A stretch of DNA of 64,000 nucleotides from Vibrio plantisponsor. Lineage in GTDB: Bacteria > Pseudomonadota > Gammaproteobacteria > Enterobacterales > Vibrionaceae. The stretch is from contig NZ_JABEQC010000003.1 of the NCBI RefSeq assembly GCF_013041605.1, positions 45,898 to 109,897 on the forward strand, written 5' to 3'. Shown here one piece after another: positions 9,445-17,216 of the stretch (position 1 is the stretch's first letter; each line of letters begins with the position of its first letter). Made by a program: the position numbers and the translations under genes. The notes beneath the pieces were generated by a model. It made no database searches. It worked only from the letters and a program-made list of their open reading frames with translations, and was not told where the DNA came from.

Positions 9445-10472
9445 TACACTGTCACTCCTGCCTCAGCAAAACTCGCCATGTTGTTGTAAAACTCGGCTCC
9501 GGCTTTAATGAGTGGAACGGCTAAAACCGCGCCTGTACCTTCACCGAGTCTCAAATGCAGGTTCAACAGAGGCGTTGCTTCTAATAAGTTCAGTACTTTT
9601 TTGTGCCCCGATTCGTCAGAACAGTGCGCAAATATCATATAGTCTCGACACTCTGGTTCAATAAGCGTGGCAACATAAGCGGCGACCGTGACAATAAACC
9701 CATCCACTATCACAGGTGTACGCTTACGATTAGCACCTAAAAATGCGCCTACCATTTGAACAATCTCATATCCACCAACCTCGGCAAGTACCTCTTTCAC
9801 GCCCTTGCCTTTAGTGCGTTCTACGCCTTTCGCGACCAGTTGATACTTTTTCTCAAGCTGCTGATCAGAAATACCCGTGCCTTTACCGACACACTCTTCA
9901 ACAGGTAAATCAGACAAGCTGGCTAACAGAGCGGCAGCACTTGAAGTATTAGCAATGCCCATCTCACCGAACATCACTAAGTTGCTGCCAGCATCAATCA
10001 CACTTTCAACCAGTGACTGGCCGTAATCTAATCCTTGCTCAACTTGCTCTAACGACATAGCTGGTTGGTTAGCAAAGTTCTCGGTACGAACACCTAAACG
10101 TTGAACAATAAAATCCGGATGCTGCGCGTCCACTGGCAACAATATCCCTGTATCAATGACCTTCATCGCCACATTGTTTGCACGGCAGAAACAGTTGATA
10201 GCAGCACCACCCGCCAAAAAATTCAGTACCATCTGTTGTGTTACAGCGCTAGGAGCAATGCTGATCCCTTCATCCGCAATGCCGTGGTCTCCGGCAAATA
10301 CCAGTACCGTTGGTTGTTGAATCGCAATATGTTCAACCGCTTGTTGCTGCCCCTGACTTTGAATTAATGCCAGTTGATGAGCAACCTGCTCTAACTGCCC
10401 TAAAGCACCTAATGGTTTGGTTTTTTGATTAATACGGTGCCAAATTGCATCGTTAAACGATAGATCTAACAT
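9444..10472 (-). CDS. cobT: Nicotinate-nucleotide:dimethylbenzimidazole phosphoribosyltransferase
   Basis: 342 residues from the ATG at 10472, which has AGGA 7 bases upstream. A TTG six codons earlier is less likely. CobT motifs: [10 protein letters not shown] near residue 20, [14 protein letters not shown] near 80, [14 protein letters not shown] near 170 and the catalytic-Glu segment [14 protein letters not shown] near 310. It makes alpha-ribazole phosphate from DMB and NaMN, the lower ligand of B12. First gene of the cobTSU operon. No B12-box riboswitch was recognised upstream. Confidence 0.93.
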   Translation of the reverse strand: MLDLSFNDAIWHRINQKTKPLGALGQLEQVAHQLALIQSQGQQQAVEHIAIQQPTVLVFAGDHGIADEGISIAPSAVTQQMVLNFLAGGAAINCFCRANNVAMKVIDTGILLPVDAQHPDFIVQRLGVRTENFANQPAMSLEQVEQGLDYGQSLVESVIDAGSNLVMFGEMGIANTSSAAALLASLSDLPVEECVGKGTGISDQQLEKKYQLVAKGVERTKGKGVKEVLAEVGGYEIVQMVGAFLGANRKRTPVIVDGFIVTVAAYVATLIEPECRDYMIFAHCSDESGHKKVLNLLEATPLLNLHLRLGEGTGAVLAVPLIKAGAEFYNNMASFAEAGVTV

Positions 10473-10637
10473 TATTGATTCCTTGAACAATGCTTAAATT
10501 TCAAAAGAGATGACGCAGTCTACTCACAAAATCCATCCGACGCCAAACCTACAAAGCGCCAATAAATGAAATACTTGTATATTGCCGAGTAATTAGCTTA
10601 ATTTCACAGCATGACATTAAACATCTGGGAAGCAACG

Positions 10638-11354
10638 ATGAAAGACGCCCCTTTTACAGCAACAAACAAACCCATTCTCATTATCGCGGGAGCATCGGGT
10701 TTAGTCGGTTCATCTTGTTTAGACATTGCTTTAAATGAGCATGCCCTTGGACATGTTTTTACCTTGAGCAGAAAGCCACTTGCGCCCGAGTCTCTCGCAG
10801 CAACAAATGGTAAGTTATCCCAGCTTATAAATGCAGAACTGAACATAAAACATTGGGAAAACTCAAACAGTCGCCCAACATTGGGGATCATCGCGCTGGG
10901 TACGACCTTAAAACAGGCTGGTTCAAAACAAGGATTGGAAAAAGTTGATTTCGAACTTGTTTGTCATGTCGCTCAGCAAATGAAATTGCTAGGAGTTGAA
11001 AAGTTAGCAGTTGTTTCTAGTTACGGCGCTCATGCACGATCACGTTCTCACTATTTACGTTGCAAAGGTCGCATGGAAGAAACCATTCGCCAAATCGGCT
11101 TTACTCATGTCACTTTCGTCAGACCGGGACCGCTAGTGGGTAAACGCGCAATCACTCGCCCAGATGAAGTTCTACTGCAAAACTTTATGAAAGTCGGCAA
11201 ATACCTGATGTTTGGAAAACTAAGAAATCTCGTCCCAATAAGCGCGGAGGCAGTGGCCAGAAGTATGCTCTACAGCTTGTTCGATACAGATGCAAAGCAT
11301 GTGACCATACTCGATAGCATCGCCATGCGACATATGCTGGAAAAGTACCGTTAA
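10638..11354 (+). CDS. NAD(P)-binding Rossmann-fold oxidoreductase, SDR-a type (YbjT/HTATIP2-like)
   Basis: 238 residues from the ATG at 10638, which is preceded by GGGAAG. An in-frame ATG at 10611 lacks an obvious ribosome site. Rossmann dinucleotide motif IAGASGLVGSSCLD near residue 18, LSRKPLAP, IIALGTTLKQAGS, and the atypical SDR stretch VSSYGAHARSRSHYLRCKG with FVRPGPLVGKR. It resembles small atypical NAD(P)-dependent dehydratase/epimerase-like proteins. Substrate unknown. It is divergent from cobT and is the last intact chromosomal gene before the prophage. Confidence 0.8.
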   Translation: MKDAPFTATNKPILIIAGASGLVGSSCLDIALNEHALGHVFTLSRKPLAPESLAATNGKLSQLINAELNIKHWENSNSRPTLGIIALGTTLKQAGSKQGLEKVDFELVCHVAQQMKLLGVEKLAVVSSYGAHARSRSHYLRCKGRMEETIRQIGFTHVTFVRPGPLVGKRAITRPDEVLLQNFMKVGKYLMFGKLRNLVPISAEAVARSMLYSLFDTDAKHVTILDSIAMRHMLEKYR

Positions 11355-11497
11355 GATCAGACCATAACTTGCCCAATAGTTAGCCAGACAATGCGATAAG
11401 TTACTGAACAAACGCTTGTAACACGCCATGGAGATTGCTTAGTCGTATGGGGGATGTTCTAATACCTGTAAATCTTTCAGCGATTTGGTAATCACAC

Positions 11498-11563
11498 ATG
11501 CAGCAGGAAAACTCGCCAACTTACTTCTTCTTCGATTATAGGAATGCTAATTTAACCTATTGA
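11498..11563 (+). pseudogene. sbcB: Stranded 5' end of the original sbcB gene, cut by prophage
   Basis: An ATG at 11498 opens MQQENSPTYFFFDY and then runs into phage sequence (RNANLTY, stop at 11561-11563). Residues PT-x-FFFDY are the same as in the intact exonuclease I gene at the other prophage end. The 14 codons up to 11539 are therefore the native start of sbcB and the rest is read-through into the phage. The native sbcB promoter presumably lies in 11355-11497 and now drives nothing intact. Confidence 0.85.
11516..11539. repeat. attL: prophage attachment site, left copy
   Basis: The 16-bp core CTTCTTCTTCGATTAT (11524-11539) recurs exactly at 54375-54390. Including the CCAAC block on its left, 22 of 24 positions match. 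The core encodes FFFDY of exonuclease I. Confidence 0.88.
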
Positions 11564-11597
11564 ATAAAAACAATTAAATCAAATAATCATACCTACT

Positions 11598-11620
11598 GAG
11601 ACGCAATTTGGACACAATTT
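11598..11620. other. Candidate integrase arm-type binding sites, left
   Basis: GAGACGCAATTTGGACACAA shares AATTTGGAC(A/G)CA and AGACGCAA with the region just upstream of the integrase (54181-54230). Matching short motifs just inside both prophage ends are what arm-type sites look like. Inference only. Confidence 0.45.
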
Positions 11621-11644
11621 CATAAGCTAATACGCTGATCTTAT

Positions 11645-12097
11645 TTAAATGTCTGACTCTCTTTTATCAACCTGATTGAGAACCGAGTCAATTGCAGATT
11701 TTATCTTAATACCTTTAACCAGATAAACGACGCCCAACCCCAAAAAGCATGCCGCAAAAGCATAAGGAATTGCGCCAAAAAATGGACTTGAGAACACACT
11801 GAGTACCACTAAAGCCATTACAATACCAACCACACCACCAATAAAACAATGTGTAGACTGAGCACTACTTCCAACTACACCAGCTGAATGATTATTATAG
11901 GCATATACTTTAAACATGCCGCTTTTGGTTTTTCCTGCAACTGTTACAAAATCACCGTCATCCAATACTAAAGATTGGTGAGAAGTATAAGACACTGGTT
12001 GATTAGCAACTCTAAAGTGGTAAGTATAAATACTCGTACCTTCATTAAATGACAATGACTCTCTTAGATTAGAAATTTTACCTTCATGTATTTCCAT
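11645..12097 (-). CDS. Small membrane protein of unknown function (prophage left end)
   Basis: 150 residues. A soluble beta-rich N-terminal part (about 1-80, containing SLVLDDGDFVTVAGKTKSG, which looks like a small barrel) is followed by two hydrophobic segments at about 83-102 and 108-127 and a charged tail. I do not recognise the family. It is the gene nearest attL and stands alone on the minus strand. As an end-of-prophage gene it may be cargo expressed in the lysogen. No catalytic motif seen. Confidence 0.6.
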   Translation of the reverse strand: MEIHEGKISNLRESLSFNEGTSIYTYHFRVANQPVSYTSHQSLVLDDGDFVTVAGKTKSGMFKVYAYNNHSAGVVGSSAQSTHCFIGGVVGIVMALVVLSVFSSPFFGAIPYAFAACFLGLGVVYLVKGIKIKSAIDSVLNQVDKRESDI

Positions 12098-12218
12098 ATA
12101 CTTCTCTTAGTTAACTGACTGAAAAACGATGATATTTTACAAAACCAATGATATTAATGAGAATCATTACTATCAATAGTTAATTTCAATTACTAAGAGC
12201 TGATCACACATTATTTAT

Positions 12219-12243
12219 ACCCCGATGCTACCAACATCGGGGT
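12219..12243. terminator. Hairpin between two left-arm genes
   Basis: ACCCCGATG, 7-base loop, CATCGGGGT. T-rich flanks are weak on both sides, so it is a possible terminator. The 330-base gap 12098-12428 also holds three loose copies of GGTGTAAT/GGTGTCAT near 12318-12350 and no gene. Confidence 0.45.
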
Positions 12244-12389
12244 TTCACCGTTTTAAAAACCTAAAAAAGCAATTTTAATCACTAATTACAAAGACTTAGA
12301 ATACCCGACTGAATCGCGGGTGTAATTAGGGTGTAATAAAGGTGTCATTATACAGTGGTTTTTGAAGAGCTGTTTCAGTCCGTTTCAAG

Positions 12390-12416
12390 GCAAAAAAAGA
12401 CACTCCCGAGAGTGTC
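12390..12416 (-). terminator. Rho-independent terminator after the 12429-13490 gene
   Basis: On the minus strand: GACACTC, TCGG loop, GAGTGTC followed by TTTTTTT. Confidence 0.85.
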
Positions 12417-12428
12417 ATTAAATCGATC

Positions 12429-13490
12429 TTAATTCTGTGTTTTATCTTCTAGTTGCTTTTGCTGAGAGCGGTTTTGTAGTTGCTTCATAGCATCGTTAAC
12501 TAGCTTAACTTGCTCATTAACATCGAGATCATTGGTTTCTGCCTTAAACTCGACATCTCCACCTTTTCCAATAAAGTTATCTAGTTCTTTCACTGACTTC
12601 TTCAGTTTAACCTTTACATCTCCATTATCGGTTTTACCTTCTTGGGCAAATTTTTCTAGCAGTATATTTGCGACTTTTTCAGCCAACTCGTCCGTTTTCT
12701 TTTCAAGCTCAGTGTTCAAATGAGCTTCAACTTGTTTTTTCAACTCAGGATTAGACTCTAAATGATCCATACTTTTGAGCGTCCGCCTGATCTCTGCACA
12801 AGTTAGAACAAACGTAGCAATATGATTGAATGTTTCACCAAGCATATTTACTGTTTCTAGATTTAACAGTAAATCGAAAATGATAGAACCTTTTGATGCA
12901 CTAACTATTTCAAATTCTTCTGGTGCTTTACCCAAAACCATTGAATAACCACGTGCAATAGTGTTCCATCGTTCAGACCAATCAACCAAGTCAACTACAT
13001 TCGAAATTGATGCGTCATTGTGAAACCGGATACGGGTTAGAACTTTTCCTTTTGTATCAAATGAATCAAGCTCTTCAGGAGAACCAAAAATTTTCTCAAA
13101 TGCTTCTAAAAAATGCCTGAAGTAAGTGTCTACTGTTTGGATTGTCTGCAAAGCATCACCAATACGAGCAGATATTTCCTGAAGGTCTCCTACGCCCAGA
13201 ATTCTATTCAATTCAGGAATGGCTGGACGAAGAATTATGTATTGCAACCCAAGCTTTTCTAAAACATTTATATCTTCAAAACTTAATGATTTGCTATCAA
13301 CGCGGCCTAACACTTCTTTATACTTATTGCTTTCATTTCTTACTTGGTTAAGCTTACTTGCAGCATTACTAGTACTAGCCATTTGTTGAGTGATTGATTG
13401 CTTAAAATTTGATAACTGACCAGTAATATTGTTGCTCAAAACATTTGTTTTGTACCAAATTGCTAAATGGTACATTTGCTTAGCTTCCAT
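12429..13490 (-). CDS. Unknown helical protein, prophage left-arm cargo
   Basis: 353 residues from an ATG with AGGGGAA upstream. It is mostly helical and charged, with no signal peptide or clear membrane span. A compact middle stretch (about 195-235) reads EEFEIVSASKGSIIFDLLLN. A heptad-like Lys/Glu-rich C-terminal third (about 250-350) suggests a coiled coil. I do not recognise a family. It is monocistronic with its own terminator. Position between attL and the antirepressor suggests lysogenic cargo. Function unknown. Confidence 0.65.
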   Translation of the reverse strand: MEAKQMYHLAIWYKTNVLSNNITGQLSNFKQSITQQMASTSNAASKLNQVRNESNKYKEVLGRVDSKSLSFEDINVLEKLGLQYIILRPAIPELNRILGVGDLQEISARIGDALQTIQTVDTYFRHFLEAFEKIFGSPEELDSFDTKGKVLTRIRFHNDASISNVVDLVDWSERWNTIARGYSMVLGKAPEEFEIVSASKGSIIFDLLLNLETVNMLGETFNHIATFVLTCAEIRRTLKSMDHLESNPELKKQVEAHLNTELEKKTDELAEKVANILLEKFAQEGKTDNGDVKVKLKKSVKELDNFIGKGGDVEFKAETNDLDVNEQVKLVNDAMKQLQNRSQQKQLEDKTQN

Positions 13491-13641
13491 CTTTTCCCCT
13501 GTTAATCCTTGAATTCACATTGCATATGAACATATATAGACTTCCGTTCCATATATCAATGACGCAGTTGCAATTTTGCTCAGCTAGCTATCTGAATTAA
13601 CGGGATAAATAGTTTGTTTTCATGCAAAAACTGCATCCAGA

Positions 13642-13671
13642 TTGACAATTCAACCTCACCTGAACTACTCT
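13642..13671 (+). promoter_or_regulatory. Candidate sigma-70 promoter of the antirepressor leader
   Basis: TTGACA at 13642-13647, 18-base spacer and TACTCT at 13666-13671. It points into the structured leader. Confidence 0.5.
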
Positions 13672-13677
13672 AACGAC

Positions 13678-13771
13678 TCATTGGCAAAATCCAATGACGG
13701 GATTGGTCCCCCGTTTTCGAGTTTTATTACTACGACGTACTGATACCAGCGTCTATTTGCTGGTTTTTTTG
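13678..13771 (+). ncRNA. C4/CI-RNA-like leader with intrinsic terminator
   Basis: The segment has three hairpins: ATTGG/CCAAT (13680-13695); ACGGG-ATTGGTCC-CCCGT (13697-13714), which displays TTGGTCC in its loop; and ACCAGC/GCTGGT followed by seven T (13745-13770), an intrinsic terminator. Further down, GGACCAA (13852-13858) is complementary to that loop and also to a second TTGGTCC loop at 13883-13890. The layout of a short terminated RNA ahead of an antirepressor gene is that of the P1/P7/N15 C4 and P4 CI immunity RNAs. Assignment is by architecture and my memory of the family. Confidence 0.5.
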
Positions 13772-13933
13772 TACGTATGATTTCGCACATCTGAATTATG
13801 GTGGGCTGGATCGGGCAGTTTTAAATAACTGGCCGTTGCGTAGTAAGCGGTAGGACCAACCCGGTTCAGTTCACCACCCTAAGTTTGGTCCCTTAGCGTG
13901 GTGGTAAAATTTTATTACTACGAGGACATTCTT
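13772..13933 (+). promoter_or_regulatory. Antirepressor 5' leader with alternative base-pairing
   Basis: Holds GGACCAA (13852-13858) and a hairpin ACCACC-CTAAG / CTTAG-CG-TGGTGG (about 13873-13904) whose loop again shows TTGGTCC. TTTTATTACTACGA occurs at 13721-13734 and again at 13909-13922 directly before the GAGGA ribosome site (13922-13926). The repeats allow either a leader-internal or a ribosome-site-proximal pairing. Confidence 0.5.
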
Positions 13934-14524
13934 ATGTCTAATCAAATCAAAGTCCCTTTTCACGGTTCAAATCTATTTATCGTTGATCACAATGGCGAAC
14001 CATACACCCCGATGAAATCTATCGTTGAAGGTATGGGGATGTCTTGGCAAGGTCAGCATGAAAAAATAAAATCTAACCCTGAAAGATGGGGTATCAAGGT
14101 TATCCTGATACCCTCAGTTGATCGAAACAACGCTATGACTTGCCTACCTCTCCGTAAACTATTCGGCTGGCTCCAAACACTTCAACCTAACCGCGTTCGT
14201 GAAGATATTCGCGACAAAGTCATTCAATACCAAAATGAATGTGATGATGTCCTATGGAAGCATTGGACAAAGCAAAACACACCCAACGAAATAATGCCCG
14301 TAATGCCACCAAGCAGCATGCGTGTTTTGATGTACATGGAGAAGGGTCATGTTGTGTCAATGCAGCCAGTTTCTGAAGATAGTGTGGTTTTCCGTACTGA
14401 AGACATTCCTAAGCTACTAAAAGAACCGGGTTACTTTACGGTGCAGCAACTAAAGAACGTTGCCGATACCGCCCTATCTCAATTAGCTATGTGTGCAGAG
14501 CAAGCGATGTTGCTGCGTAGGTAG
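13934..14524 (+). CDS. Phage antirepressor, P22_AR_N-type N-terminal domain
   Basis: 196 residues from the ATG at 13934, with GAGGA 7 bases upstream. The N-terminal half (about 1-120) carries the P22 antirepressor signature: IKVPFHGSNLFIVDHNGEPY, MKSIVEGMGMSWQGQHEK, NPERWG, CLPLRKLFGWLQTL and VIQYQNECDDVLW. The C-terminal 70 residues are less typical. Family members bind and inactivate a CI-type repressor or act as lytic regulators. It sits behind an RNA leader like those controlling antirepressors by antisense RNA. The target may be the CI protein at 46932-47600. Confidence 0.82.
   Translation: MSNQIKVPFHGSNLFIVDHNGEPYTPMKSIVEGMGMSWQGQHEKIKSNPERWGIKVILIPSVDRNNAMTCLPLRKLFGWLQTLQPNRVREDIRDKVIQYQNECDDVLWKHWTKQNTPNEIMPVMPPSSMRVLMYMEKGHVVSMQPVSEDSVVFRTEDIPKLLKEPGYFTVQQLKNVADTALSQLAMCAEQAMLLRR
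14495..14519 (+). repeat. Antirepressor 3'-end segment, copy 1
   Basis: The last codons of the antirepressor (AEQAMLL). 21 of 25 bases match 16895-16919, on the other side of the three-gene cassette. Confidence 0.5.
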
Positions 14525-14535
14525 GATGGAAAGAG

Positions 14536-14562
14536 AAACCCCAAGCATTGGCTTGGGGTTTT
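14536..14562. terminator. Bidirectional terminator after the antirepressor
   Basis: AAACCCCAAGC, ATTG loop, GCTTGGGGTTTT. It can serve the antirepressor and the converging three-gene operon. Confidence 0.85.
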
Positions 14563-14597
14563 GAGCATTCAGAACACAAATTATCCAATCACCTACC

Positions 14598-15302
14598 CTA
14601 AGTACCAATCCTCCACTCAGGAGCAGCCCAATCAGAACGCCAATCCAACTCTTCAGACATAGCGGCAATTTGTCCAAACTCCTTAAAGTAGGCATTGACC
14701 ACCAATGGATCAGTTATATAAAGAGCATTTTCTAAAGACAACGTTGCGTTTTTAGTTAAGTTAAAAGAACCCGTCCAAACCCCATACGGAACAATAAGCT
14801 CAAAACCATTTTGCATGGGATTCGGTTCTACCTTTGCAAAGACTAGAAATTTATTATGCATTCGAGGGAATGCTGGTGCTTTATCTAGATTGTGGTTACC
14901 AACGCATCTAACAGGATCCAGTGAAGGGTCACATGCTACCGAGACTGAACTCAATATATTCCCAAAAGAATACCTTGTAACCTTGCAAGTTAATTGATCA
15001 TATTTTTTTCGCAAATTACTTTTGAAGCTTGTTCTACTTCCAACGTCTGGACGAAGAAAATCTTCTTTTTGCACTATTATGGACACATTATCCTTTTTAG
15101 CTAAAGCATCCAATATTGGATAACTGGTTAACCAAGCTACAGCACCAAATACGGCATCTGCACCCTCGATATGTGAAAGTAAGTGTCTCTCTAAATCTCG
15201 AAAATACACTTCTATTCCAGATATAGTTGAGACACTATTATCAACGAAGCTCTCGCTGAAATTACCATCATTGTCAATTTGAAACTTATTTAAATCTTCC
15301 AT
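14598..15302 (-). CDS. PLD-like (phospholipase D superfamily) protein, third gene of an unknown cassette
   Basis: 234 residues from an ATG with AGGA 6 bases upstream. A PLD-type active-site half is visible: MHNKFLVF near residue 148 (HxK) and GSFNLTKNATLS near residue 177 (the GSxN partner motif). The Asp of a canonical HxKxxxxD is absent, and only one such half is present, as in compact PLD-like nucleases that dimerise. Upstream text GADAVFGAVAWLTSYPIL fits the first beta strand of a PLD domain. Nuclease activity is the likeliest role. It is the distal gene of a three-gene operon, 39 bases after the coiled-coil gene. Confidence 0.75.
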   Translation of the reverse strand: MEDLNKFQIDNDGNFSESFVDNSVSTISGIEVYFRDLERHLLSHIEGADAVFGAVAWLTSYPILDALAKKDNVSIIVQKEDFLRPDVGSRTSFKSNLRKKYDQLTCKVTRYSFGNILSSVSVACDPSLDPVRCVGNHNLDKAPAFPRMHNKFLVFAKVEPNPMQNGFELIVPYGVWTGSFNLTKNATLSLENALYITDPLVVNAYFKEFGQIAAMSEELDWRSDWAAPEWRIGT

Positions 15303-15341
15303 AATTTTCCTAAATTTCTTTTGTAAAAATTCAACTATTTA

Positions 15342-16277
15342 CTAAGATAATTTTTCCCATAGCACATTACTTAAACTGTACTTGTTTCGGCTTTCTTGAG
15401 TTGATGCATTAAAAACCGTTACTTCTTTGCAATCAAACCTAACATGGTCTCCTAAACGAAGTTTACGCACTTCACCATACAGTTTTTTTGAATACGTTAC
15501 TTTTATTAGTTCATCATTTGAGGTTCGGATGTCCACCTTGCCTGATTTACTTATCAACTCTATGATCCCCTCAATTGTTACTGAGGTTGGATCCGTAGCA
15601 CTAAAGCCATCTAGTAGTTTTTCGAGAGTTTGGATTTTGTCCCAACGACCATACCATGAATGTTTTTGAGCATTCGGAGCTACCCAACTCAGTTCCAACT
15701 CGATACTTCGTTTACGCAGAACTTTAAGAAACTCAGCAAGATTATGAGTACTTCTCAGCCCCATGTAATGAACTTGGTCACTTATCCCTTCATTTAGGTC
15801 TTGATTTAAAAGTTCAAAAAGACCATGTAAGCTGCTCTCCAACAAACTATCACCAAATAAGTCTGGTGAACTGTCGCCTGTGACAAAAAGTCGTGAAGAG
15901 CCATGCCCAATATCCGCAAATCTTAGATTTAGAGGTTGAGTGACTTCGAAGGGTATAACCCCAGATATATCTTGTCCTAGTTTGATTTTTGCTGAAGCTG
16001 ATGAAATTAAACCAGAAAACGTTTTAGCTAGATTTGCCAATATTTCTAATGGCACAGTGCCGTTGTTTACCTCTCCGCCAATCAGTCGCAACTCAATGAC
16101 TTCTTTCTCACGCAGTTGCTTTTCACGCATAAGTTGGAGACGTAAATCATCTAAATGATTTTCAAGGGATTTGATACTTAAGCTGAGAGCAAAATTACCC
16201 TGCTCAGATTGGCTGCGCTTCAGTTCGATTAATTGCTCGGTCTCTTGTATTTTCGACTCTAATTTTTGAATGCTCAT
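15342..16277 (-). CDS. Coiled-coil protein of unknown function, middle gene of the cassette
   Basis: 311 residues. Residues 1-62 form a long heptad-rich coiled coil (LESKIQETEQLIELKRSQ, LENHLDDLRLQLMREKQLR). The remaining 250 residues look alpha/beta, with a conserved-looking LRFADIGHGSSRLFVTGD near 115-135 and a beta-rich C-terminus. No catalytic motif is recognised. It starts 2 bases after the nucleotidyltransferase gene and precedes the PLD-like gene, so it may be a sensor or scaffold for either enzyme (inference). Confidence 0.65.
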   Translation of the reverse strand: MSIQKLESKIQETEQLIELKRSQSEQGNFALSLSIKSLENHLDDLRLQLMREKQLREKEVIELRLIGGEVNNGTVPLEILANLAKTFSGLISSASAKIKLGQDISGVIPFEVTQPLNLRFADIGHGSSRLFVTGDSSPDLFGDSLLESSLHGLFELLNQDLNEGISDQVHYMGLRSTHNLAEFLKVLRKRSIELELSWVAPNAQKHSWYGRWDKIQTLEKLLDGFSATDPTSVTIEGIIELISKSGKVDIRTSNDELIKVTYSKKLYGEVRKLRLGDHVRFDCKEVTVFNASTQESRNKYSLSNVLWEKLS

Positions 16278-16279
16278 AG

Positions 16280-16723
16280 CTACGCCACCATTCTCAACCT
16301 AGCAATGCCTTTAGGTATTTCATTTCGATCAAAACCAAACAATCCTCGCCAATAACTTTTATCGTGGAAGTTATCAAGAATAAAATAAGCATCACACTCA
16401 TATCTAAGTTTAGTGTGACTTTTGTTTGCGAAGAGTTCTTCAAGTATTAGCTTCTTTTCTTGAGGCAGTTTATTTACATCATCTGCGGCACACACAACAA
16501 CCAAATCGATATCACCCGGGTTCTCTTTCTTTGTTGCAAAAGAACCGTCGATCCAGATTTCCATATCAATAGGGATCTCCTGCAGCCGAGTTGCGAATGC
16601 TTCTAATCGGCTAAGCAACGCTTTTCGTCTATCGTTTGGTTCAAACGGAGATACAAAAACTTTTTCAAGGTCAGAAAAAGTCATGTTGTGCATCCCTGCT
16701 TCTAAAAGTGCTGGATAATCCAT
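16280..16723 (-). CDS. Minimal nucleotidyltransferase (pol-beta fold, DUF6932-like), first gene of the cassette
   Basis: 147 residues. The pol-beta NTase signature is intact: DGSFATKKENPGDIDLVVV near residues 59-77 (GS, then the DxD pair) and a third carboxylate in YECDAYFIL near 112. It resembles the DUF6932 group of stand-alone NTases, as far as I recognise it. Such enzymes transfer NMPs to proteins or RNA and often occur in toxin-antitoxin or defence pairs. The start lies in the clear gap after 16724, so this gene leads the operon. Confidence 0.75.
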   Translation of the reverse strand: MDYPALLEAGMHNMTFSDLEKVFVSPFEPNDRRKALLSRLEAFATRLQEIPIDMEIWIDGSFATKKENPGDIDLVVVCAADDVNKLPQEKKLILEELFANKSHTKLRYECDAYFILDNFHDKSYWRGLFGFDRNEIPKGIARLRMVA

Positions 16724-17216
16724 TTTCTTATATGTCTCGACTTATTATATAACCCTAGCCTCTTATACGGATTAAAACCGTATATCATTCTCAAAGATTG
16801 ACACGTAGCGTGTAACTGCGCAACAAAGTCTTAATCAAAATCATAAGGTTATCAAATAAAGTTGAAATTATATGAAAACATAAATTATCCGGAAGCAGTA
16901 CAAGCTATGTTGCTGCTTACATTCTTAATATAGGGCGTCGTGTTTTACGCCTCCCCACTTTGAAAAGCGATCCGTGAATTCCCGTATCGGTCCCTAACTA
17001 GGAGTGCTCAAGTTTGAGCTGTCCTTTTTGAATGAAGTATTCTTTCCATTAGCAAATTTGCGTTGGCTAAACTTAATCTTATATACCGCGTTACGCATCA
17101 CGCATTTCAATAAACTTTTCACTAAATACACCATTATCCATCTTGGCGGTGGTGCCTTAGAGTTTCGAAAAATTTTTATTTCGCGCGGGTTGCCCTCGTT
17201 TGTTAACTCAATGAGC
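16724..17216. other. Gap of about 490 bases without a convincing gene
   Basis: Contains the probable promoter region of the cassette, the second antirepressor-tail copy (16895-16919) and AT-rich sequence. Short open frames at 16994-17333 on both strands overlap one another and have no ribosome site or family resemblance. I do not call them. Confidence 0.5.
16895..16919 (+). repeat. Antirepressor 3'-end segment, diverged copy 2
   Basis: 21/25 identical to 14495-14519 and in the same reading sense (EAVQAMLLL). It looks like a remnant of an antirepressor 3' end. Confidence 0.45.

Noticed and set aside
10473..10637. Possible cobalamin riboswitch upstream of cobT or btuC
   Set aside because: No B12-box-like sequence or suitable length in 10473-10637 or 6697-6799.
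11355..11497. tRNA or tmRNA as the integration target
   Set aside because: No tRNA-like structure is seen at either end. The repeat is sbcB coding sequence.
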